From the NCBI GenBank assembly GCA_963664595.2, contig CAXXOK010000003.1, positions 124,001 through 188,000 on the forward strand: a stretch of DNA of 64,000 bases, given 5' to 3'. Both the position numbers and the translations under genes were made by a program. The stretch is from CAXXOK01 sp963664595 (GTDB lineage: Bacteria; Bacillota; Clostridia; Christensenellales; Aristaeellaceae). The notes below the pieces were generated by a model. It did no database searches. It had not been told where the DNA came from and saw only the letters and a list, made by a program, of their open reading frames with translations. Positions 39,957 through 48,513 of this stretch are shown in pieces; within the stretch, counting starts at the first letter, position 1, and each line of letters begins with the position of its first letter.

Positions 39957-42596
39957 ATGAGTAAGAAATATGAATTAAGGATCGATTATACGGCCTTTGC
40001 AAGAATTAGTGCTAATCTTTTTAAGGCTCTTGCAGCCTTATCTCCAACAACTATAACAACTGACAAAGTAGCTGTGCTTGGTGAGGCTAGCTTCGGCATA
40101 ATTGATGGGATTTTCGAGATGATCATAATCGAACAAACAAAAGAAAGCTTGCTCTCGGTATTGTTTGTAACTGCCGTTTACAATGCTTATCGTTCGATAA
40201 TACTAGAAAATAAAGTATTATTAAGACTAGATGCTAATAGTAAAAGCGAGCTGAGTAGAATAATTGATGAAAAACAGAAACATTTCGTTAGTACAATAGG
40301 TCATCTTGAAATAGAACTCGATCTAGGTTTGCTAGAAGATCCTTTAAATACCACTGCGTATTCGAAAGTGCGGGATATTTTTGAGGATTGGCTAAAACTC
40401 ACAAAGGCAAACGCAAAACAAGCGAAATCAATAGCAAACCAATTACGTGGGAATTTTATCTTTGAATTATACCAAGAGTGGATTCGGAATCAGATAAGGT
40501 ATACGAAGTTAGCCGATGAAATACAAAGTCCATTCTATAGTGCAAACGAGAAGGAGAAAAGATGGAAATTATATCAAGCAAATTTACATAAACAAGTATC
40601 ACTACCTGTACTTTCAAGTGAACATAGTTTGGAGAGTATATATGTTGATCTTAACATATATTATTATTTTAGAGATAAAGAGAATAAAAATCTAACCATT
40701 AAGGTGATGGACGCGAAAAAAGCTCTGGATAATTGGGTACTAGAAGCGCACAAAGATGATGCTGTTAGAGTGATACAGGGTGGCCCAGGGAGTGGAAAAT
40801 CATCATTTGCAAAGATGTATGCAGTGAGTTTGGCAAAGGATAATTATAATGTCCTACTTATCAAATGTGAACAGCTAGAGATTGGTGGTGTTTTTGACGA
40901 TGCCTTGAAGCGTTATGTATTGAATACAGGGTGGTTTAAGGAAAATGATCTGTTCAATGACGACAAGACAATTATAATACTCGATGGACTTGATGAGATA
41001 GCTAGGCAAGGCGAAGTTGCTGCAAGAAAGGTAACTGAGTTAGTCAATAGTATTCTAGTTTTTATAAAACAGAAGAACAATACAATACTTAAAGTTCTAT
41101 TCTTGCTCACGGGACGTGATACTGTCGTACAGGCAATAGAAAATGCATTTACAAATAAAAGCAGTATACTGCACTTGCTTAGTTATTTACCCAATAACGA
41201 GGAACTAGATAAGAATTGTAAGGTTGAAGATGTTTTACATAAGTTATCGGAAGATAAAAGATTGGTATGGTGGAGAAAGTACAATGGAATTTCCGGAGAC
41301 ATAGGCACGCTCCCAGCGTATCTTCAACATAAACAACTTGAAGCTTTAACAGTAATTCCTCTTCTAAATTATCTTGTTTTCATTACATATGGTGACAAGG
41401 AACTTGATGAGTTGGGTAAAATTAGTATATGCAGATTATATTCGGATTTGCTTAGTAAAGTATATGAGAGAGCTTACGATGAAAATCGTAGACATGGTGT
41501 AACAAAGAACATTGAGCTAGATGACTTTAAAATAACAATGGAAGAAATTGCGATATCCGCATGGCGAGGATCAGTAAAAACTACGACGGTAAATGAGGTA
41601 AAAAATAGATGTGAAGAAAGTAGTTATAACATAAAACATGAGTTCAAAGATGATCCTGATATGTGGTCTAATCTTTTTGTAGCCTTTTATTTTAGAAGAG
41701 CCAATATTGTGGGGGGGATAGATACATTCGAATTTACTCATAAAAGTTTTTGCGAATACCTTGTAGCTATGAGATTGATCCGTCTTGAGAGTGAAATTTA
41801 TAATCAGTTTAGTAACGGTTATTACAATATTAAGGAATGCTTATTGAACTGGATAAAGGTCTGTGAAGATGCAGCTATAGTAGATGATGTTTATAGGTTT
41901 TTAGCAGATGGAATTGATATTGAATTTTCTGGTACAGATAAAGAAATAAACGTACTTGGGCATCAGCAGTTATGCGTCAATATGATTAATTATATACAAG
42001 AAAATGGTTTGCCATTTGAAGAGTTGAACAGGAGACCAGAATTCAGAAGAGAGTTTGTACAACACATTAATACACAAGTGATACTGCTTGCGTTCTGTCA
42101 CAGATTCGCAAAAATATCTAGGCAAATAAACGTGATAAAGTGGGAAACTGCAGGTTCTCTGAAGTTACTTATCGAAAGCAATGCACAATTCAAGTTGAAC
42201 GATTGCTTGAAGAATTTACTAAGTACTCTCAATTTGAGCAATGTTGATTTAAAAGGTGTTGACTTAAGTAGAGCGCATTTGGAGGGAATACGCTTAAGAG
42301 GTGCACATTTATCTGGTGCGCTATTAAAAGAAGCAAATTTACGCAATGCTGATTTAGTTGGAGTAGCTTTCTTTGGGGCTGATTTAGGTGGAGCAGATTT
42401 AAGAGGTGCAAAACTAAGCCAAGCAAATTTGCAAAAAGGTTCTGTGAGAAATGCAAAGATGAATGCTTCAAATCTAACAGGAACAGATTTTTCCGGAACA
42501 GATATAAGTGAGACTGATTTTGGAAAACCTATAGTATGGGAACATAAAATTTCTGAAGAAGAGCATTACGAAGATTTTTTGTTTTACAATGATTAA
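39957..42596 (+). CDS. NACHT-domain STAND NTPase with C-terminal pentapeptide repeats
   Basis: An 879-residue protein in three parts. Residues 1 to ~245 are helical and unrecognised, the place of an effector or adaptor domain. A NACHT NTPase follows: Walker A GGPGSGKSS (275-283), Walker B IIILDGLDE (339-347, with the double-acidic DGLDE typical of NACHT), a sensor-like LLTGRD, and winged-helix-like FTHKSFCEYLVAMRL further on. Residues ~758-856 are about 19 pentapeptide repeats of the A(D/N)LxG kind, the likely sensor. No membrane segment is evident. Bacterial NACHT proteins of this design protect against phage; that role is inference here. GC is near one third, far below the neighbours, and truncated transposases lie on both sides. 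The ribosome site is weak (TAGGT). Confidence 0.85.
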   Translation: MSKKYELRIDYTAFARISANLFKALAALSPTTITTDKVAVLGEASFGIIDGIFEMIIIEQTKESLLSVLFVTAVYNAYRSIILENKVLLRLDANSKSELSRIIDEKQKHFVSTIGHLEIELDLGLLEDPLNTTAYSKVRDIFEDWLKLTKANAKQAKSIANQLRGNFIFELYQEWIRNQIRYTKLADEIQSPFYSANEKEKRWKLYQANLHKQVSLPVLSSEHSLESIYVDLNIYYYFRDKENKNLTIKVMDAKKALDNWVLEAHKDDAVRVIQGGPGSGKSSFAKMYAVSLAKDNYNVLLIKCEQLEIGGVFDDALKRYVLNTGWFKENDLFNDDKTIIILDGLDEIARQGEVAARKVTELVNSILVFIKQKNNTILKVLFLLTGRDTVVQAIENAFTNKSSILHLLSYLPNNEELDKNCKVEDVLHKLSEDKRLVWWRKYNGISGDIGTLPAYLQHKQLEALTVIPLLNYLVFITYGDKELDELGKISICRLYSDLLSKVYERAYDENRRHGVTKNIELDDFKITMEEIAISAWRGSVKTTTVNEVKNRCEESSYNIKHEFKDDPDMWSNLFVAFYFRRANIVGGIDTFEFTHKSFCEYLVAMRLIRLESEIYNQFSNGYYNIKECLLNWIKVCEDAAIVDDVYRFLADGIDIEFSGTDKEINVLGHQQLCVNMINYIQENGLPFEELNRRPEFRREFVQHINTQVILLAFCHRFAKISRQINVIKWETAGSLKLLIESNAQFKLNDCLKNLLSTLNLSNVDLKGVDLSRAHLEGIRLRGAHLSGALLKEANLRNADLVGVAFFGADLGGADLRGAKLSQANLQKGSVRNAKMNASNLTGTDFSGTDISETDFGKPIVWEHKISEEEHYEDFLFYND

Positions 42597-42610
42597 GTAG
42601 CTCTGAAGCA

Positions 42611-42682
42611 ATACCAAGCAGCTAAAACTAACTCAGTTATCGTTTGTTCCAAAGCTAAGCTTGGTATAAATTTAACGATAAC
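42611..42682. repeat. two interleaved inverted repeats downstream of the NACHT gene
   Basis: ATACCAAGC (42611-42619) is the exact reverse complement of GCTTGGTAT (42659-42667), and GTTATCGTT (42636-42644) that of AACGATAAC (42674-42682). The arms alternate (A, B, A', B'), a pseudoknot topology. They could be part of an insertion-sequence end or a transcript 3' structure. Confidence 0.6.
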
Positions 42683-42788
42683 GTACAATATGTTGCGCAA
42701 ATTGAAAAACGAATAGGAAAGAACAAGTCAGCAGCCTTTTGGTAGAATAAAGTCACCACAACCATTCACCGAAAGGGGAACTGCCGAC

Positions 42789-43346
42789 ATGTCCAAGAGA
42801 ATAGTACAGCTAAACGAGAAATCATCAAGGGCGAATTGAAGGAACTGGTGCGCAGCAGCGTGGAGGAAACGTTGAACAACCTGCTGGAGCAGGAGGGCAA
42901 AGAACTGACCAACGCGGCGAAATACGAACGCACGGAAGCCCGGGAGGGATACCGCGCGGGGCATTATGCCAGAAACTTGACCACGACATCCGGCGACGTT
43001 ACGCTGAAGGTTCCCAAGCTGAAGGGCGCTTCGTTTGAGACGGCCATCATCGAGCGATACCGCCGCAGGGAAAGCAGCGTGGAAGAAGCGCTGATCGAGA
43101 TGTATCTGGCAGGCGTTTCCGTCCGCCGGGTGGAGGACATCACCGAAGCGCTGTGGGGCAGCAAGGTATCGCCTTCTACCATCAGCGAACTCAACAAGAA
43201 AGCGTACGTTCCTATCGAAGACTGGCGGAACCGGCCCTTGCGTGGAGGGAAATACCCGTACGTGTATGTGGATGGCATCTACCTGCGCTGCAACTGGGGC
43301 GGCGAGTACGAGAATGTGGCGATCCTGGTCGCCATAGCGGTCAATT
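42789..43346 (+). pseudogene. truncated IS256-family (mutator) transposase
   Basis: An ATG behind GAAAGGGGA starts MSKR, but one A appears lost right after, so the first frame stops within 17 codons. The main frame then reads GELKELVRSSVEETLNNLLEQEGK, YRAGHYARNLTTTSGDV, LKVPKLKGASFETAIIERYRRRE, VRRVEDITEALWGSKVSPSTISELNKK and KYPYVYVDGIYLRCNWGG, which includes the first catalytic Asp region (YVDG). Similarity ends near 43346 and the remaining two thirds of the enzyme are absent. It forms the right boundary of the NACHT segment. Confidence 0.85.
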
Positions 43347-43366
43347 CAATAACCATCATTTCCCTC

Positions 43367-45931
43367 TCAATAGATTTCAACAAAAAGATTTGCTATCTTC
43401 GGATCAAACTGCGAACCGCTATGCTTGATGATTTCTTCAATCGCGTCTTCCTTTGGCATGGCCTTTCTGTAAACCCGATCCTGCGTCATCGCGTCATAAG
43501 CATCCGCAACGGCAAGGATGCGAGCCAGTAACGGGATTTCTTCGCCGCTTAAACCCCGGGGATAACCCGTTCCATTCCATCGCTCATGATGGGCAAGAAT
43601 ATCATTTGCTACATGCCTGATATCGGACAATGAGATAGCGATACGGTACCCAATTTTCGAATGGGTCTTCATGATTTCCCATTCATCCTTTGTTAAGGGA
43701 CCGGCTTTGTTGAGAATGGTGTCGCTGATTCCGATTTTTCCGACATCGTGAAGCTTTGAAAAAAGTTCAAGCTCCGCCATGGCCTGCTGCGAAAGCCCCA
43801 GCTGCCTGCCGATAGCTTCAGACAGCTTAAAAAGCCGCTGCGCATGCTCTTCCGTTTCCTCACTTCGGGTATGGATTGCCGTCATGATGGAAGATAGAAT
43901 TGCGCTATGAGAGCTTTGATTGTTGAGGATTTTGGTATTATTCAAGTTATCATGCGTGATTTTCAGCGTCACATCAATTTCTTCTGTGGGCGTATTCCTT
44001 GTATTATAGCCAAAGGAAAGACTGGTGCTATAGGGGTGATCCTTTCGGTCGTTATCCTCGGTAATACAGTGAATCACCTTCGTAATGAAATGCTCAGCCT
44101 CTTTTGCGCCCGCGCCGGGCATGAGCAAACTGAAATCGTCATCGCCGGTTCTTGCCAGCACATAGCGATCGGCGCTATTGGCAGTCAGGATGTCAGCTAC
44201 ACGCTTTAACTGCGAATCGCCCTCCTGAAAGCCAAAAGAGTCGTTGATCAGCCGCAGGCCATCGATATCGCACTGTACGATCGCCAATGGATAGGTGTGT
44301 AATACATTATGCCGCTTACATTCCGTATTAAAATGCCTCAGATTGAAAAGATTGGTTAATTCGTCATGCTCGCTCATATAGAGTATTTTTTGCTCGCGGA
44401 TTTTTTGCTCGTTTATATCGACCACAATGCCTTCCAAGGCTATAAGCTCCCCGGCTTCGTTGAAAATCGGCTGACCGGACTCCAGAACCCACTTTATCTG
44501 GCCTGATGCGGTCATGATTTGATATTCGCCCCTGAAGCTTGTTCTTTGCGAGATTACTTGCTGCCACTCTCTGAAGAGCTGGTCCCGATGCTCCGGCGTG
44601 ACCAAATCATTATAGGATAGCTCTTTGTTATCAATGAGACTTTCCGGTTTATATCCGGTAAGCGCAAAGCATCCATCTGACACAAATTTCATCGTCCACT
44701 CGGAATCATTAAGACAGCGATAGGCCAGGCCCGGTAAATGAGAGAGCAAAACGGACTTGCTGCGTTCGCTTTCTTTGAGGGACATCTCCAGCGTTTTCCG
44801 CTTGGTGATATCCTCCAACAGGCATAAATGGCTAATGGTTTTGTTTTCCTTATCCTTCAGCGCAGAGATGATGAGGTTTGTCCATACGACCGATCCATCC
44901 GGCCGTATATACCGTTTCTCTATTGTATAGCCATTGCTTTTACCCGCCAGAAACTGCCTTGATTGGTTTCGGTCTTCGTGCAGGTCGCTGGGATGCGTAA
45001 TATCTGTCCAGCGGAGCTTGGCAAGCTCTTCCTTTGTTCTGCCCAGGATATTCATGTATGCCTTGTTTATATTGGCGCCGGCATCGATAGTTGAATATAG
45101 GGTTTCATCCTTGTTGGTAATCAATACCCCAATGGGAGCCTGCTCAAAAATGGTTTGGAATATCGCTTCCTTTTCTCTCAGCTTTGCCTCAAGGATTTTC
45201 TGTTCTGTAAAGTTGATAATGCTGATCACAAAGCGGCCGAGGCCATTGATTATCATGTGCTTAATCATCAATTGATACCACACATCTTCTCCGGACACTA
45301 TCATATGCTGATAAAAAATTACCTTGCTTTTGCCCTGTCTTGCGTTTTCCATTGCCTGATGGAAGGGTACTAAATCTTCTTTCGACATAAAATCAAAAGG
45401 ATTCATCCCAATCAGCTGCTCCGTACGGGGAGGAATTTTTTCGGGTGGAAGTGGGATCGGCGTATCCGGCGACATAAGCACTTTGACAATATGCAGCTCC
45501 TCATCAAGCTCAAGAATAACATCATTGAGCGCGGTAAAGAGGGCCGCCTGCTCATTCAGCTTTTTAACATCCTCGGTTACATCCATAAAAAGGGTAATAA
45601 AATAGCCGTCTGCAGGTGATAACGCATAGATGTGATACCACTTGTCCAGAAGCTTGGAATGTTGTTTGAAGCTCGTAGACTGTTTTGTTTGAACAACGCG
45701 TCCATAGATGGAGATCCAGTCCGCGGGATCTTCACGGATGCCTGGTATCGCCTGGGTAACGCGGCGGCCGATCAGATGATCTCTTTTGAGAGCAGTCATA
45801 TGCTCAAACGCACGGTTTACCTCTACAAACTCATAGTCGATGGGATTGCCCTTGTCATCAAAAATCATACGGTGATATGCGTATGCAAAAGGCAATTCAT
45901 TGAGAATGCAATCCAATGTCTTTTCATCCAT
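43367..45931 (-). CDS. multi-PAS, degenerate GGDEF, HD-GYP sensor protein
   Basis: An 854-residue soluble protein with no membrane segment. About four PAS domains occupy residues 1-500 (recurring patterns such as YEFVEVNRAFEHMTAL, YMNILGRTKEELAKLRWTDI, CFALTGYKPESL). A GGDEF-fold domain follows in which the signature is RTGDDDF instead of GGDEF, so cyclase activity is unlikely. The C-terminal HD-GYP domain is intact: HDVGKIGI from residue 728, and HHERWNGTGYP with the GYP at 789-791, a c-di-GMP phosphodiesterase signature. It would lower c-di-GMP in response to ligands or redox state. AAGAGGTG precedes ATG 45931. The stop lies about 20 bases from the truncated IS256 gene. Confidence 0.9.
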   Translation of the reverse strand: MDEKTLDCILNELPFAYAYHRMIFDDKGNPIDYEFVEVNRAFEHMTALKRDHLIGRRVTQAIPGIREDPADWISIYGRVVQTKQSTSFKQHSKLLDKWYHIYALSPADGYFITLFMDVTEDVKKLNEQAALFTALNDVILELDEELHIVKVLMSPDTPIPLPPEKIPPRTEQLIGMNPFDFMSKEDLVPFHQAMENARQGKSKVIFYQHMIVSGEDVWYQLMIKHMIINGLGRFVISIINFTEQKILEAKLREKEAIFQTIFEQAPIGVLITNKDETLYSTIDAGANINKAYMNILGRTKEELAKLRWTDITHPSDLHEDRNQSRQFLAGKSNGYTIEKRYIRPDGSVVWTNLIISALKDKENKTISHLCLLEDITKRKTLEMSLKESERSKSVLLSHLPGLAYRCLNDSEWTMKFVSDGCFALTGYKPESLIDNKELSYNDLVTPEHRDQLFREWQQVISQRTSFRGEYQIMTASGQIKWVLESGQPIFNEAGELIALEGIVVDINEQKIREQKILYMSEHDELTNLFNLRHFNTECKRHNVLHTYPLAIVQCDIDGLRLINDSFGFQEGDSQLKRVADILTANSADRYVLARTGDDDFSLLMPGAGAKEAEHFITKVIHCITEDNDRKDHPYSTSLSFGYNTRNTPTEEIDVTLKITHDNLNNTKILNNQSSHSAILSSIMTAIHTRSEETEEHAQRLFKLSEAIGRQLGLSQQAMAELELFSKLHDVGKIGISDTILNKAGPLTKDEWEIMKTHSKIGYRIAISLSDIRHVANDILAHHERWNGTGYPRGLSGEEIPLLARILAVADAYDAMTQDRVYRKAMPKEDAIEEIIKHSGSQFDPKIANLFVEIY

Positions 45932-46080
45932 AGTAGCACCTCTTGCTATGCTTTTTGCAAGGCTTCCTGCTGTTTGCCATTTACAAAAGGCATAGATCGA
46001 ATCATCATTGTTGGTGAATCCAAAGGTATCTCTTCAGCAAACGAAAAGAAAAGCATCTTGCGAAGAGAGATTTCTATCAT

Positions 46081-46110
46081 ATCATACAATCCTGATGAAT
46101 AGTAATTCAA
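46081..46110 (-). promoter_or_regulatory. probable promoter of the PAS/HD-GYP gene
   Basis: On the minus strand TTGAAT and TATGAT are spaced by 18 bases, about 150 bases before the coding start. Confidence 0.6.
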
Positions 46111-46651
46111 TGAACCAGGAAATGAATCCTGCCGCTTGCGCTTACAAATGAAAGGGCAGCGGGTTTGAAATGCTGATTGAAAAGCAATCTGTTTAAGCAA
46201 AACGCGCATACGCTGACAACAACGAACAAGGCCGCAGCTTACAAATAAGCGTTTCCTGATACCCGGTGTCGCCGCGGACGGCGATCTGCCTGCGGTTGGT
46301 TTTGCAATGCCGATCGCGTTTTCAACGCGCAACGATCCATTTTTTTGTAGTAAAACAGGCTGTAAAACAGGCCCGGATATAGGCGGGAGGGTGAACACGG
46401 AAACAGGAACCACTGTAAAACTAAGAGCCACTGTTTTTTTCGTACCGATACTCTCATTTTTCTCCAAGCAGCTCTTCCAAGAATAATGATTGCAGATACC
46501 TCGGGGAGTGTGATATTCTGTGCATGATGGATTTTTGCTTGCTTAACCCGCTACCGTATGGCTGTACTACGGTACCAGTTTCTCTCAGGATTACCAGCAT
46601 ATCCATTGTGTTATAACAAAACAAAGCAATGCTTACGAGGTAAGTATCTTT
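46111..46651. other. non-coding gap
   Basis: No gene is supported. Open frames on the minus strand here have no recognisable domains and are crossed by the probable HD-GYP promoter. Short direct repeats of AAAACAGGC occur near 46350-46370. Confidence 0.45.
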
Positions 46652-48367
46652 ATGGAAACAAGTAATAACAGAATACGTCCATGGCTGAGGCGGCTGCCGA
46701 TGCTACTCTTTGTTTGCGCAATCGTGTGCACGTGCGTCACCGCGTATTACGCTTCCGTTCGCATTTCGGACAGCGACGCGGCAAGCGAGCTGGTGCTGGG
46801 AAACCTCCTTGCCCGGCAAAACAGGATCATAACCACAGACTGGTATTATTCTACGGAGATCCGTATGGTTAATACCAATTTGGTCTATCTGGCGCTGTTC
46901 AAGGTCCTTGATAACTGGCATACCGTACGCTTTGCGGCAAGCCTGGTTTTTGTCGCTTTGCTGGCAGGAAGCTACTGCTATTTTTGCCGACAGCTGAAAA
47001 TCAGTAGGCAGGCGTTTTTCCTGTCGGCGGCTTTGCTTGTGCTGCCGGTGAATGTGTTCTATGGCAAGTTTATTCTGTACCATAGCTACTATGCGCCCCT
47101 GTACATCTATGGTTTCCTGATCGCCGGGCTTACCCTGGCCTATGTCGTTGGCAAGGGCGATCCTCTCTGGAAACAGCGGCTGCGGCTGGGAAGCGCGCTT
47201 ATCCTTTCGATGATCAGCTGTATGAACGGGCTGCGGCAGCTTCCGGCCACCATGCTGCCGCTGCTGCTTACGGCGTTTGCCCTGCTGGCAAAGGAGCGCG
47301 GTGGCAAAACGCCTGCCGTGGAAAACGACACCAAGAGGCTCCGAACCATGATCCGCGTGGCACTGGGGATCTTTATGGCCGGGTTGATCGGCACCCTTGT
47401 GTATGATCTGGCGCTGGTAAAACTCTATTCCGCGCGCAGCTCAAGCTATTTACAGATTGATTTTCCAACTGCGGAACAATTGCGCAACCTCGTAGTCGGT
47501 TATGTAAGCTTGTTCGGATTTCAAACGGGGCGGACGCTTTTTTCGATAGAGGGAGTGCTTGCCCTGTGCGGGGCAGGCGCCGCGCTCCTGATGCTGTATC
47601 TTTCCGCTCCATACTGCACGGCGAACGAAAGGCTATCAAGCCCAGCCAAGGCCTTTGCCGCAACGGGATACCCCGTTGCCCTGCTTGGCATTACCCTGCT
47701 GTTCCTGTTTGTATCCGGCAATGAGAATTATCCGCAGTATTATCTGCTGGTATTTCTGTGGGTTTTTCCGTTTTTGGGCGTGCAGCTGGATCAGATGGAA
47801 TTCTCAAAAAAAGCGCTTACCCTCAAACAGCTTTCGGTGCTGGCCGTATGCTGCTGCATGCTGGCAAACGGGCTTTTTTATTCTTTCTACTATGTGCGTC
47901 CGGGGAATAAGCAGGTGGTATATGATGCTGGCATTCCGGTCAACACCGTTTCCATTCTGCAGGGCGCTGTCGATTATATTACGGAAAATCATCTGGATAT
48001 CGGGTATGCGACCTTTTGGCAGGCCAACATCATCACGGAGGAAACCAACGGTACCGTGCCGATGATCAGTGTCAGCTATCACAATGAGGATCATACAATC
48101 CGGTATTATGATTGGCTTACCAATCAAAACGATCGGGACAGGGCATCGATCGAAGGAAAATCTGTTTTCATCATTGTCAAATTCACCGAAAGAGATGATT
48201 TTGCGGCCACAGAGCTTGCCCAATACGCAACGCTTGCCTATGAACAGGCCTATTGTTCCATCTATACGTTTGCTGATCCGCTGCTGGTATGGCATTATCT
48301 GCAAGCACAGGAGCAGGTAAGCGATGAACAAAGCGCTTACCCAGGAACTCCCGCTATAGCGCGATAA
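46652..48367 (+). CDS. polytopic membrane protein, possible glycosyltransferase-C type
   Basis: A 571-residue protein with about ten hydrophobic segments and a ~130-residue hydrophilic C-terminal domain. The first extracytoplasmic loop carries RISDSDAASELVLGNLL with adjacent acidic residues, followed by TTDWYYSTEIRMVNTN, reminiscent of the acidic first-loop motif of GT-C enzymes. No specific family was recognised. With the convergent gene at 48514-50403 it may act in surface glycan assembly, which is inference only. The start ATG at 46652 follows GAGGTAAG. Confidence 0.6.
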   Translation: METSNNRIRPWLRRLPMLLFVCAIVCTCVTAYYASVRISDSDAASELVLGNLLARQNRIITTDWYYSTEIRMVNTNLVYLALFKVLDNWHTVRFAASLVFVALLAGSYCYFCRQLKISRQAFFLSAALLVLPVNVFYGKFILYHSYYAPLYIYGFLIAGLTLAYVVGKGDPLWKQRLRLGSALILSMISCMNGLRQLPATMLPLLLTAFALLAKERGGKTPAVENDTKRLRTMIRVALGIFMAGLIGTLVYDLALVKLYSARSSSYLQIDFPTAEQLRNLVVGYVSLFGFQTGRTLFSIEGVLALCGAGAALLMLYLSAPYCTANERLSSPAKAFAATGYPVALLGITLLFLFVSGNENYPQYYLLVFLWVFPFLGVQLDQMEFSKKALTLKQLSVLAVCCCMLANGLFYSFYYVRPGNKQVVYDAGIPVNTVSILQGAVDYITENHLDIGYATFWQANIITEETNGTVPMISVSYHNEDHTIRYYDWLTNQNDRDRASIEGKSVFIIVKFTERDDFAATELAQYATLAYEQAYCSIYTFADPLLVWHYLQAQEQVSDEQSAYPGTPAIAR

Positions 48368-48513
48368 GGGCGGATAGAGAAAAGATCGGCGAATTGCGGA
48401 TACTCTCTTTTCAAAGGATCGGCCCTCTGCCCGGCCCTGTCTCCGGTTCTGTGAAAAGGAGAGGACGGCTTTAAGGCCAATAACCCCCGCGATCCACAGG
48501 ATAACGAGGAGGA

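Noticed and set aside
45946..46467. 173-codon minus-strand frame upstream of the PAS/HD-GYP gene
   Set aside because: No domain or ribosome site, poor codon pattern, and the probable HD-GYP promoter lies inside it.
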